A stretch of DNA of 64,000 nt, from assembly GCA_009777245.1 (NCBI GenBank), contig WRMF01000005.1:58256-122255 (forward strand), given 5' to 3'. Positions 10,027 through 18,116 of the stretch are shown one piece after another. The stretch comes from Betaproteobacteria bacterium. Its GTDB lineage: Bacteria > Pseudomonadota > Gammaproteobacteria > Burkholderiales > Rhodocyclaceae. Under the pieces are notes generated by a model, which did no database searches, was not told where the DNA came from, and saw nothing but the letters and a program-made list of their open reading frames with translations. Both the position numbers and the translations under genes were made by a program. Every line of letters begins with the position of its first letter. Positions within the stretch are counted from its first letter, which is position 1.

Positions 10027-10058
10027 GATTCATCTCCTTAATTTGCCTGTTCCCTCAA

Positions 10059-11831
10059 TTATGAGGCATTAGCGCCCAACCAGTCATTGATCGTGTTGGC
10101 GACTATTTTCGGATCGGTCGCGGCAATTTCCCGCGCTCTTTCCAGCTTGGCCGTAAAGTTGTCAATTTCCGCGCGCGACGCTTCTTCTTCGTCATCCCAT
10201 TCCGCAGACTCCGACCTCGTCTCTTTCGTCGGCTTTGGCAGCAACTGGGACATCGCTCGTAACGCGGGACGAATCATCACAAAATAAATCGCGAAGATGA
10301 TGCCTGCAATCACAAGATATTGCATGATTTTCAGACCTAAAGTCACGTTTTCCGGCTCTTTCCAGAACGCCCTCTCTTCCGTCCTGCCGACTTCCGGCGT
10401 GAAAGGCGCGTTGGCTACGGAGAGCGAATCGCCGCGCTCGCCATTGTATCCCATCGCCTCACGCACCAGATTTTCGATTTGCCGCAATTCGTTTTCCGGA
10501 AACGGCTCCATTCTTTCCTCGCCCGTCCTCGGATTTTTGCTTGGCCGGTAATTGACCACAACCGCCGCCGTCAGCCGCCGCACCGCGCCCGGCGCCTGCC
10601 GGACATAACGGATGATTTCGTCCAGCTCGTAATTGGTCGTGGTGTCGCGGGTGGCTCCAACCGGCGGCGTTATAGGACTCATAGGCGTATCAATGCCACT
10701 CGATACAATGCGCCCCGGATAGGGATTATTGGGATCGAAGGCTCCTTGCGCCGCGACCTCTTCCGCGCCCGCTTCGCCAGGCGGCACAGGAACCGGCGGC
10801 TGCGTTATCGGCGCAATGGCAGGCACAGGCGGCTGATTGGTCAATGCGCCGGGTACTCCTTCCTTGGGGGCTGCGGGCGCGTTCACAGTCTCCGACTGCT
10901 GCACGCTTCTGGGGTGCGGGGTCGTGTTGGGGCTGAATGTTCTGGCCGTCTGCTCGATGTGGGAGAAATCCAGATCAGCCGCCACCTGAACGCGGTAATT
11001 GCCCTCGCCCATCAACGGATGCAGGATGTCGCGAATACGCTCTATGACGGCCTTTTCCGCTTCGCGCACAAGCATCAACTGGGTAGGGTCAAGCCCTGCA
11101 TTGGCCTGCTTGTCCTTCGGCTGGGAAAGCAATGCGCCGTGCTGGTCAACGATATTGACATTGGCTATCGGCATCTGCGGCACGCTGGAGGCGACCAAGT
11201 GGGCGACGCCCGCAAGCTGCCTGTTATCAAGGGTCGTGCCCGGATAAAGATGCAGCAGCACGGAAGCGGTCGGCCTTTGCTCTTCGCGCACAAATACGCT
11301 GGGTCTTGGAATCGCCAGATGCACCCGCGCCGAATCAACTGCGGAAATGGATTGGATGGTGCGCGCAAGCTCGCCTTCCAGCGCCCGCTGATAATTGACC
11401 TGCTCGATAAACTGACTGACCCCGAAACGCTGATTTTCCATCAGCTCAAAACCCACCGAGCCGCCGCGCGGCAAACCCTGGCTTGCCAGACGCAAACGCG
11501 TGTCATGCACCATCCCCGACGGGACGAGAATCGCGGCGCCGCCCGGGGAATAACGGTACGGCACATTGGCCTGATCCAGCGCGGCGATGATCGCGCCGCC
11601 GTCCTTCTCGGAAAAATTTGCGAACAATACCCCGTAATCCGGCTGCCGGTTCCATAGCCAGAAACCGACAAGCACCGCGATAATCGCGGCCACCGCCGCC
11701 AAAAGCATGATTTTCCGCTGCATCGGCAGGCTGTTGAACGCCGCCAGCAGTCTCGCTTGAGGTGAAAGAGCCTCTGGCGCTATTGTCGCCCTGTCCGCTT
11801 CATCAGCCGTGATTTCAGGATTTACCGCCAT
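10059..11831 (-). CDS. fliF: Flagellar M-ring protein FliF
   Basis: 590 residues, the usual length. It forms the MS ring, the base for rotor and export gate. A transmembrane helix lies at about 41-64 (IMLLAAVAAIIAVLVGFWLW), followed by the periplasmic ring-building motifs with PRPSVFVREEQRPTASVLL, a proline-rich variable stretch, and a second membrane helix near 500 (IMQYLVIAGIIFAIYFVMI). The cytosolic tail that binds FliG ends the protein. It is the first gene of the minus-strand fliF-G-H-I-J run. fliE, normally directly upstream, is absent; instead a kinase gene starts divergently. Confidence 0.97.
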   Translation of the reverse strand: MAVNPEITADEADRATIAPEALSPQARLLAAFNSLPMQRKIMLLAAVAAIIAVLVGFWLWNRQPDYGVLFANFSEKDGGAIIAALDQANVPYRYSPGGAAILVPSGMVHDTRLRLASQGLPRGGSVGFELMENQRFGVSQFIEQVNYQRALEGELARTIQSISAVDSARVHLAIPRPSVFVREEQRPTASVLLHLYPGTTLDNRQLAGVAHLVASSVPQMPIANVNIVDQHGALLSQPKDKQANAGLDPTQLMLVREAEKAVIERIRDILHPLMGEGNYRVQVAADLDFSHIEQTARTFSPNTTPHPRSVQQSETVNAPAAPKEGVPGALTNQPPVPAIAPITQPPVPVPPGEAGAEEVAAQGAFDPNNPYPGRIVSSGIDTPMSPITPPVGATRDTTTNYELDEIIRYVRQAPGAVRRLTAAVVVNYRPSKNPRTGEERMEPFPENELRQIENLVREAMGYNGERGDSLSVANAPFTPEVGRTEERAFWKEPENVTLGLKIMQYLVIAGIIFAIYFVMIRPALRAMSQLLPKPTKETRSESAEWDDEEEASRAEIDNFTAKLERAREIAATDPKIVANTINDWLGANAS

Positions 11832-11858
11832 GTGTCAAAAAATATGCCTTGGTTTTTG

Positions 11859-11890
11859 ATTGACCTGTAGTCAATAAAATAGCTTATTCT
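11859..11890 (+). promoter_or_regulatory. Divergent fliF/fleS control region with ATTGAC-N5-GTCAAT palindrome
   Basis: The 113-base gap between fliF and the fleS-like gene holds a perfect 6-bp inverted repeat with a 5-base spacer at 11859-11875. Overlapping it toward fleS is a possible sigma-70 promoter, TTGACC at 11860-11865 and TTATTC at 11884-11889 (spacer 18). The palindrome resembles the GTCAAT/ATTGAC half-sites reported for FleQ-type regulators, but with outward half-sites; that link is speculative. No sigma-54 GG-N10-GC element was seen. Confidence 0.4.
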
Positions 11891-11944
11891 ACCCCTAGCT
11901 GTTTCAATTTGCTTTGCTGATTTGCCTTTTCTTGATTCATTTCC

Positions 11945-13147
11945 ATGCAATCCGCTCCTGACTCTCCTGCCATTCTGTCTTCCGCGCCTTCAGGCGACCT
12001 GGAAAAACAGGAAAAAACCGAAGAATTGCAACGGGCGTTCAGCCTTTTCAATCAGGTTTCCGCTGAACTTACCCAGGCTTACGCCACCTTGCAGCAGAAG
12101 GCCGCTTCCCTGACCGAGGAATTGGCGATTGCCAATGGCGAGTTGCGCCGTCAATATCTGGAAAAAGAGGCGCTTTCCGAACGGCTGGCATTGCTGCTCA
12201 ACGCGCTTCCCGCCGGAGTCGTGGTGCTGGACGGAAAAGCGCGGGTGACGGAAGCCAACCCCGTAGCCAGAGCATTTCTCGGCGAACAACTTGAAGGCGA
12301 GCATTGGGGCGAAATCGCCAGCGCCTCCCTTGAACCGGCGGTAACGCCCGGCGAATGGCAACTGGGCGACAAACGCTTGAGCCTTGCGGAAAGTCCGCTG
12401 GACTCTTCCGGCGGAAAATTGTTGTTATTGCACGACATTTCCGCCGCGCACCAGATGAAATCAGAGCTGGAACGCAATCAGCGTCTGGTCGCAATGGGAG
12501 AAATGGCCGCTTCGCTCGCGCATCAGCTTCGCACTCCGCTGGCAACCGCCCTCCTCTACGCCGGCAATCTCGGCAACCCCGACCTTGCCGCCGCTGCCCG
12601 AACGCGCTTTGCCGACAAGGCTTTGGCGCAGCTTCGCCGCCTGGAACGGCTGATTCAGGATGTCCTGTTGTTCGCGCGCGGCGAGAGCATAGGCCGCGAC
12701 GTTATCGCCATTGCCGATCTCTTGCAGGAGGCGGCGCAAACCCTGGAACCGCTCCTGAAAACCATTGACGCTTCCCTTGTCGTCGCCAATAGCGCCGGAG
12801 ACGAAAAAATCATCGGCGGACGAAAGGCGCTCTTTGGCGCGTTGGTAAGCCTTCTGGAAAACGCCTTGCAGGTCACGCCCCAGGGCGGAGTCATTTCCCT
12901 TGCCGCCCGCCTCAAACCCGATTCGGCGGAAATTTCAGTAACCGACCAGGGGCCTGGTATCGCGCCGGAATTGCAAAGCCGCATCTTTGAGCCGTTTTTC
13001 ACCACCAGAAGCCAGGGAACCGGACTTGGTCTGTCCATTGCGCTAGGCATTGCCCGCGCCCACGGCGGAAGCCTTGAAGTCCATTCCGTACCCGGCGCGG
13101 GAGCTTCCTTTATCCTTGGCCTTCCCATGCGATCCGGTTCGTTGTAG
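11945..13147 (+). CDS. FleS/FlrB-like sensor histidine kinase of flagellar control
   Basis: 400 residues: an N-terminal coiled coil (about 25-85), a PAS-like domain (about 85-170), a HisKA box with His193 in ASLAHQLRTPLATALLYAG, then a HATPase domain with LLENALQ (N box), DQGPGIAP (G1) and GTGLGLSIALG (G2). The HQLRTPLATALLYAG box and soluble, membrane-free architecture match FleS/FlrB kinases, which phosphorylate the NtrC-type activator FleR/FlrC to switch on mid-class flagellar genes. No fleR follows; after the stop come only repeats and the zorC remnant. The kinase is therefore an orphan here and must find its partner elsewhere, or is a relic. Confidence 0.85.
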   Translation: MQSAPDSPAILSSAPSGDLEKQEKTEELQRAFSLFNQVSAELTQAYATLQQKAASLTEELAIANGELRRQYLEKEALSERLALLLNALPAGVVVLDGKARVTEANPVARAFLGEQLEGEHWGEIASASLEPAVTPGEWQLGDKRLSLAESPLDSSGGKLLLLHDISAAHQMKSELERNQRLVAMGEMAASLAHQLRTPLATALLYAGNLGNPDLAAAARTRFADKALAQLRRLERLIQDVLLFARGESIGRDVIAIADLLQEAAQTLEPLLKTIDASLVVANSAGDEKIIGGRKALFGALVSLLENALQVTPQGGVISLAARLKPDSAEISVTDQGPGIAPELQSRIFEPFFTTRSQGTGLGLSIALGIARAHGGSLEVHSVPGAGASFILGLPMRSGSL

Positions 13148-13261
13148 CAGCTGTAGAGTGTAGACGCTCGCTTTGATGCCACAGAACGGTAGAGGGTAGC
13201 GGGTCAGGTTGAAACTGATGCTCCCTGAATCTTCAACTCCCCTGCCCTCTCCCCCAGACCC

Positions 13262-13300
13262 TCTAATAGTCGCGTTATTTGCGGAAAGCGCCATGTTATA
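13262..13300. repeat. End fragment of the TATAGT-type miniature element
   Basis: TAATAGTCGCGTTATTTGCG at 13264-13283, continuing to ATGTTATA, matches the right end of the complete copy at 17743-18078 (TATAGTCTCGTTATTTGCG). It directly abuts the left end of the next complete copy, so one element appears inserted at the edge of another. Confidence 0.6.
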
Positions 13301-13593
13301 GTCACTTCCGTAAATAATTGTACTTGTTTCGCAGAGTACACAGGAGAGTGAGAGCCTTGCTCCCGCTTCTAATTACTCGTCATTCCCGCGAAGGCGGGAA
13401 TCCAGAGTAGCCTTTGTGTTCCTATGGCGTTTCCGTATGGGAATATCGCTCCTGTCCTGTCATGTTCTGGAAACGTGTCTTGACTTTCAACGCAGTACTG
13501 GATTCCCGCCTTCGCGGGAATGACGAGTAGGTTAAAATCTGTGCGAAATAATGACTACACCTGATAGTCATTTTATTTGCGGGAAGCACTATA
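13297..13593. mobile_element. Miniature inverted-repeat element (MITE), copy 1
   Basis: 297 bases bounded by inverted repeats of the form TATAGT, three variable bases, T(C/T)CCG, Y, AAATAA (left 13297-13317, right 13573-13593). Inside are a further inverted pair built on ATTCCCGCGAAGGCGGGAAT (13384-13403 and 13502-13521) and a GGAGAGTGAGAGCCTTGCTCC block shared with copy 2 at 17743-18078. No transposase is encoded, so movement would need a protein supplied in trans. The TA-type ends recall IS630-related MITEs such as the neisserial Correia elements; that resemblance is only in the end motif. Confidence 0.75.
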
Positions 13594-14052
13594 TTCACAG
13601 GACGACAGAAAGTATTTCAACAACGCTCTTCCTTCGCGGGTTGCGGGGAGTTGCGGCAGGGTAGAGGCTTCCTGCCATGATTGCCGCAAGCCCCGGCAAC
13701 AGGCGGCAAAACGTCGCGCATTCGGGCGCAAGGCTTCAACCGAGTCCAACAATTTTTTAACCAGGGCGGCATCTTCCAACAAACGGCGGCCATTCCAATC
13801 GGCATGTTGGGCAATGCCGTAACAGGCGTATTTGAGATGCACGAAATCCACACCTGCGCCCAGAACGCGAAGCGCCAAAACGCCCCGCGCCACCCGTTCC
13901 GCCGGAATCGCGCCGCTACGCCGGGTAAACCGTTCGCGCACTGCTGCCAGACTGTTTCGCATGGCTTCCGGCTCGCCCCAACCCAGCCGCCTTGGCCTTC
14001 CTGCCAGAGCGTGAGTCAATTCCTTACGCAGAGATTTCAGGGCTTTCATCAT
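13573..14052 (-). pseudogene. zorC-like gene, 3'-truncated by a MITE
   Basis: The frame gives 159 residues, beginning MMKALKSLRKELTHALAG and containing NGRRLLEDAALVKKLLDSVE. It follows zorA and zorB, where Zorya type I encodes ZorC (EH-signature protein, several hundred residues). The final residues YSASRK and the stop codon are encoded by the terminal inverted repeat of the element at 13297-13593, so the native reading frame is cut after about 153 residues. No remainder of zorC and no zorD helicase are found before fleS, 425 bases away. The call to ZorC rests mainly on position and a weak family resemblance. It could instead be a short unrelated gene with a new C-terminus. Confidence 0.6.
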
Positions 14053-14053
14053 C

Positions 14054-14241
14054 AGAGCGGTTTCGATTCAAGCACGTACACTTTTTTCCAAGTATAAAGC
14101 AGTTACGGCACGGTTAGCCCTCTCCCCCGCCCCCTCTCCCGCTTGTGGCTGCGCCGCGAGTGAGATGGTGTGGTTACTCGCGGCGTAGCCAAGGGCAGGG
14201 AGAGGGCGCGTAAATGTACTCACTTTAACCAAAACCGCTCT
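14054..14241. mobile_element. Second miniature inverted-repeat element, between zorB and the zorC-like gene
   Basis: The ends are inverted copies of about 30 bases: AGAGCGGTTTCGATTCAAGC onward at 14054, and the complement of AGAGCGGTTTTGGTTAAAGT ending at 14241. The middle carries a CCCTCTCCCGC-type palindromic core. Single ends of the same family occur at 6704-6747, 42746, 50496 and 51158. The element touches the zorB stop codon and separates zorB from its downstream gene, so coupling of the two is lost. Confidence 0.7.
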
Positions 14242-14965
14242 AATCCAACGGACAACGATTTTCTTCTTCCAGCGGAATGTCTCTGCCGGAACGGCTATGA
14301 AGGCGCATCTCCCCGATGTCGAAAAATTCCAGCCGCAATTCAATCCGGCGGCTTTCGTCCTGGCTTGCGCGCAGGGCATTATAGGAAGAGCCGCTGACAA
14401 GAAACAGGTCTCGCGCCAGCATCCGGTCGGCGGCTGAAAGCGCGGCGGGCGCGGGCGGCGCGGCAAGCAAAACGCACAACAACCGCTCGGAGCGTTGCAG
14501 GGAAAGGTTAAGATTGTAGAGATAACTGCCGCGCGCATCGGCAAAACCCTCTACCACAATACGCTTCAGCCATTTCTGACCCAGCGGATTACGGGCAAGC
14601 TCCAGAATGCGCGGCGCGATTTCCCGCAGCATGATGGTCTGATCAAGGGTAAGCTGGTGGCTGTCGGTCGCAAAGCGGGCGCGTTCGCCAAAATCTATGA
14701 CCCTTCCCCGCACGGCAACGCCAGGAATATCCTCGGTAGCCTTCCGAAGCTGATTCAGGAAGGTATCTATATCGTCCAGACGCTCCACTCTTTCATCTTC
14801 GCTCTGGGAAATTTCATGGGTAATGGCAAGGAGCGCAACGCTCATGGCGACCAGAAACATTACCATCAGCGCGGTCATCAAATCGGAGAAGGAAATCCAG
14901 AACGGCTGTTCCGCCACATCGTGGTCTGCCGCGGCGGGCGGCGAGCGGCGCAAATAGAAGCTCAT
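14240..14965 (-). CDS. zorB: Zorya anti-phage system protein ZorB (MotB/OmpA-like)
   Basis: 241 residues. One membrane helix (about 26-48) begins with SFSDLMTALMVMFLVAM, placing Asp28 where MotB has its proton-carrying aspartate. The C-terminal half is an OmpA-like peptidoglycan-binding domain with IVVEGFADARGSYLYNLNLS (137-154). ZorA and ZorB form a proton-driven inner-membrane motor that senses phage infection. It overlaps zorA by four bases (ATGA). A flagellar stator MotB is the main alternative, but the short OmpA domain ending in a charged tail and the partner's long coiled-coil tail favour ZorB. Confidence 0.8.
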   Translation of the reverse strand: MSFYLRRSPPAAADHDVAEQPFWISFSDLMTALMVMFLVAMSVALLAITHEISQSEDERVERLDDIDTFLNQLRKATEDIPGVAVRGRVIDFGERARFATDSHQLTLDQTIMLREIAPRILELARNPLGQKWLKRIVVEGFADARGSYLYNLNLSLQRSERLLCVLLAAPPAPAALSAADRMLARDLFLVSGSSYNALRASQDESRRIELRLEFFDIGEMRLHSRSGRDIPLEEENRCPLD

Positions 14966-16476
14966 TTTTTCCCCGCCAGATTTTCCAGGGTGTCGCCCAG
15001 TTCCTCAATCGCGCCTTTCAGATAATCCACGGCAAGCGCCAATTCCTTGTGGAATTGGCTGTTTCCTTCCCTCAAGGTGCGCTCGACATTTTCGGCAAAG
15101 CTGGAATGCGCCTCCGCCAGCACTCGATTGACCCCTTCCAGATAATTGACCGCTTCGGTTCTGGCGGAAGCAAGCGCCCCGGCTGCCGCTTCCATCCGTC
15201 CGACCAGTTCGGCGGTAAGGCTTGCCTCACGACGGGCGTTCTCCATGACGACGCTTAATTCGGAAAGCATGGCTCTGAAAGCGTCACGGCTGTCCGCAGT
15301 ATCGCGCACGACTTCGCCCGCCTGATACGCTGCTTCCGCCAATGAAGCGGAAACCGCTCGCAAGGCGTCGCTCGCGCCGGAAAAGTCCGCCGCCGCCTGC
15401 CCAACCTTCGCGCCCGCGTTGGACAAGCCCGCTGCCGCCGTGCTTACCGCGCCTTGCCCGATCGTATCCACCCGCCCGATTATCCTGGTCATTTCCGAAG
15501 CAGTTTTTTTCATTGATTCGGCGCTTTGCGCGAGCAGCTTTTCCAGCCCCGCGCCATTCTGATTCCATTGTCCTTCCATTTTCGCCATGAATTTGAGAAG
15601 CAGCGGCTCCAGACTTTGCGCGGTCGCCGCCCCCTGGCTCATGCCAGCCTTCTCTACCGCGTTCGCCACTCTAAGGAGCGGCTCGCGCAGACTATCCGCG
15701 ACAGCGGACGCGATCCTGTCCGCCAGCTCCGCCTGATTGATTCCATCCCGTTTTTCGGAGAATGTCTTGTTCAATTCCGCCGCCTGCCGCGCGGAATGCT
15801 CGCTCGCCAGCACCAGACGCGCAAGATATTCTTCTTCCACGCCGCCTTCAAAGAGGCTGTCCAGACTTTCCGCCAGACGCAGCACATGGCGGGAGCACAC
15901 GGAAAGCAGCGATTTTTCCAGCCAGATCGTCAACATCGCCAGCGAAATCGCGACTGCTGAAACCTTGAAGGCGTGTCCGACGCCCTGGATCAGGTTACGC
16001 AAACTTAAACGCACTACTTCGGTGTCGCTATTGACCTCGAAATCCGACAGTCCCGCGATCAATCCCGCGAAGGTCGCGATAATGCCAAGGCCAGTCAGAA
16101 TGCCCGGCAAATGCCTATAGAACCCGGCCTTCAGCGGCGCTTCCACCAGAAGCGCGACCGAGAAAAAATGTCCGGCGGCGGCAGTGGCGCGAACGCGCTC
16201 GCCGCCCGCGATCTTTTGCCGATGCAGGGTGTGCGCGTATTCGTTCCAGGCGTGGGAGAGGAGCGGCGAACGCATTACTTCGTCCGTGATTTTGCCCAAC
16301 GAGGGAGAATGCGGCAGGAGCTTGACCAGCGTCCGGCTTGCCCGCCGCAAGTCAAACCAGAGCATGAGCGCAGGCAGGACAAAGCGCAGCAAAAAAGCCA
16401 GCGCCATGACGACTATGATGATAAAGACGAAGCCTGTACCGCCCGGCGCGTCAAGAATTCTGGAGAACAATTCCAT
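14962..16476 (-). CDS. zorA: Zorya anti-phage system protein ZorA (MotA/TolQ-like with long coiled-coil tail)
   Basis: 504 residues. Membrane helices at about 14-38, 122-143 (HLPGILTGLGIIATFAGLIA, the MotA/TolQ/ExbB proton-channel signature) and 168-190. Residues 190-504 form a long helical tail. In known Zorya systems ZorA makes a pentameric channel whose tail projects into the cytoplasm and recruits the effectors ZorC/ZorD or ZorE. The length and tail fit ZorA, not flagellar MotA (about 290 residues). It is the first gene of the unit, with a GGCAGG before the ATG. Both effectors appear lost or truncated here, so the system is probably not functional as a complete Zorya. Confidence 0.82.
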   Translation of the reverse strand: MELFSRILDAPGGTGFVFIIIVVMALAFLLRFVLPALMLWFDLRRASRTLVKLLPHSPSLGKITDEVMRSPLLSHAWNEYAHTLHRQKIAGGERVRATAAAGHFFSVALLVEAPLKAGFYRHLPGILTGLGIIATFAGLIAGLSDFEVNSDTEVVRLSLRNLIQGVGHAFKVSAVAISLAMLTIWLEKSLLSVCSRHVLRLAESLDSLFEGGVEEEYLARLVLASEHSARQAAELNKTFSEKRDGINQAELADRIASAVADSLREPLLRVANAVEKAGMSQGAATAQSLEPLLLKFMAKMEGQWNQNGAGLEKLLAQSAESMKKTASEMTRIIGRVDTIGQGAVSTAAAGLSNAGAKVGQAAADFSGASDALRAVSASLAEAAYQAGEVVRDTADSRDAFRAMLSELSVVMENARREASLTAELVGRMEAAAGALASARTEAVNYLEGVNRVLAEAHSSFAENVERTLREGNSQFHKELALAVDYLKGAIEELGDTLENLAGKK

Positions 16477-16756
16477 CGCCTGCCCAATCGCGTTTGATAA
16501 CCCGATATTCTAGGGAACTCCTGCCGAATCGTCATGCCTTATCGGGAATTTTTTTGAGGGCGGTCGTAAAAGCGTGAATTTGCGGCGGCGGCTCGTTCAG
16601 CGAGAGGCTCTTGAACCGTTGGTCGGATGTTCCTTCTGGTAGAATGAATGCAACTGCAAGGCGCGTTGACCGTATCGCTTCATTTTTGGGTAGAATCGCG
16701 CCATCCAAGCTATGACCGCCCGATAGCGAGTCATTTTGTCCACTTATTGAAAGCGC

Positions 16757-17680
16757 ATGATGAACGCACAGCACAGCACGGCAATCGTTATACCACGCAG
16801 AAGAAAAATCACGTCGAAATTGCTATGTTGGTTTGTCGGATCCATTTTTTTCGGCTTGCTTAAAGAATTTCCAAAAACGATTCGAGTGGAGTGTACGAAC
16901 GCATGCAACGCGAAATGCGCGATTTGCCCACACAAGGATATGACGCGGAAAGTCGAACTCATGAGCGACTCGCTCTACGAACAGATTATCCGCGAATGTG
17001 TCGAAAATTCATGCAAGGAGATACACCTTCATAATTTTGGTGAACCGCTCATGGATAAAAAACTTGAGTCAAGGATCAGGTATGCCAAAAGCAACGGCAT
17101 TCCACGAGTCAAAATTTTCAGCAATGGTTCGCTCTTGACGGAAAATCGCCGCCGTAGCCTGATCGAATCTGGCTTGGATGAAATTAAAATCAGCTTCGAC
17201 GGAGCAACCCGTGAGGAATTTGAATCCATCCGCACACCGTTGAAATATGACAAAGTTGTGAAAAACATCAGGGAGCTTGTGAAATTACGCAATGAAATGC
17301 GATCCTCCATGAAGATTTTTGTGGCCTGCTGTAGCACACAAGACCGCTCGGAAACCATGAATTTGATTGCAGGCGAAGTGGATGGTTTTTCTTTTGGAAA
17401 AATTCACAATTGGGGAGGAGAGCAAGATTGTGGCTTGCGATCACGAATCCGCAAGCCTTGTGCGCGAGTCTGGAATACTTTTACGATTCTCGCCAATGGG
17501 GATGTGGCGCTATGTTGCCTTGATCATGATGGGCGGGAAATTTTGGGGCATCTGGACGGCAAGACAAGCATCCGCGATATTTTCCATAACGCCAAATACG
17601 AAAGAATCAGGAAACTTCACTCAGCAGCGCTTCAAGGAGATATCCCGCTTTGCGCGAATTGCACCAAGTCCTTCCTTTAA
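16757..17680 (+). CDS. Radical SAM protein with SPASM-like C-terminal domain
   Basis: 307 residues. The 4Fe-4S/SAM motif is C50-x3-C54-x2-C57 in CNAKCAIC, followed by HNFGEPLMDK and KIFSNGSLLT typical of the radical SAM barrel. The C-terminal part has CARVWNTFTILANGDVALCC, LGHL and a final CANC, the spacing of SPASM auxiliary-cluster domains. Such proteins modify peptides or sugars. No precursor peptide or tailoring partner is adjacent. Codon use and base composition look less GC-rich than the neighbours, and a MITE lies just downstream, so acquisition by transfer is likely. Start ATG 16757 or 16760; Shine-Dalgarno weak (GAAAG). The substrate is unknown. Confidence 0.85.
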   Translation: MMNAQHSTAIVIPRRRKITSKLLCWFVGSIFFGLLKEFPKTIRVECTNACNAKCAICPHKDMTRKVELMSDSLYEQIIRECVENSCKEIHLHNFGEPLMDKKLESRIRYAKSNGIPRVKIFSNGSLLTENRRRSLIESGLDEIKISFDGATREEFESIRTPLKYDKVVKNIRELVKLRNEMRSSMKIFVACCSTQDRSETMNLIAGEVDGFSFGKIHNWGGEQDCGLRSRIRKPCARVWNTFTILANGDVALCCLDHDGREILGHLDGKTSIRDIFHNAKYERIRKLHSAALQGDIPLCANCTKSFL

Positions 17681-17742
17681 CGCCAAGAGCAGGCCATAAA
17701 AGCAATACGAATGCGCCAAGAGATGCAATTAGCTATTGCAGA

Positions 17743-18078
17743 TATAATCATTCCCGTAAATAATTGTGCTTTTTCCGTAGAGAGGCAGGAGAGGGAGAGC
17801 CTTGCTCCCACGCCCAATCACTCGAAATGGACACGAAGGCAGGAATCCAGCACGGCGCTGAAAGCTACGACAGATTTCCAGAACAGGAGAGACATTCCCA
17901 TACAAAAGCGCGAGAGGAATGGCATTTCCGCTTTGTCCTGAATGCCAGTAAAGATTTTGATGCAATACTGGATTCCCGCTCCCCGCCTTCGCGGGGACAG
18001 ACATGCGGGAATGACTATTTATTGAGCGTGGGAGCAAAGCGCCCCTCTTATAGTCTCGTTATTTGCGAAAACACTATA
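17743..18078. mobile_element. Miniature inverted-repeat element, copy 2
   Basis: 336 bases with ends of the same family as copy 1 (left TATAATCATTCCCGTAAATA, right complement TATAGTGTTTTCGCAAATAA). Shared interior landmarks are GTAAATAATTGT near the left end, GAGAGCCTTGCTCC, ATACTGGATTCCCGC and the right-end block TATAGTCTCGTTATTTGCG. The middle is more diverged than in copy 1 and lacks transposase coding. A frame of 111 codons across it is not a gene. The whole 17681-18116 gap is accounted for by this element plus short flanks. Confidence 0.75.
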
Positions 18079-18116
18079 TTTACACGGGAACGGCTATAAA
18101 TTACAAATTGGCGGAA

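Noticed and set aside
10479..11657. Plus-strand open frame of 392 codons across fliF
   Set aside because: Antisense shadow of fliF; Arg/His-rich and featureless.
14240..16476. Flagellar stator motA/motB
   Set aside because: The MotA-like protein has a 300-residue tail and lacks the normal MotA length; the pair fits ZorA/ZorB better, although the two families are related.
16532..16774. Minus-strand frame of 80 codons upstream of the radical SAM gene
   Set aside because: No Shine-Dalgarno or recognisable motif, and it overlaps the radical SAM start region.
17764..18099. Plus-strand frame of 111 codons downstream of the radical SAM gene
   Set aside because: It lies wholly inside the miniature element; it is not conserved as a frame in copy 1, and it has no precursor-peptide features.
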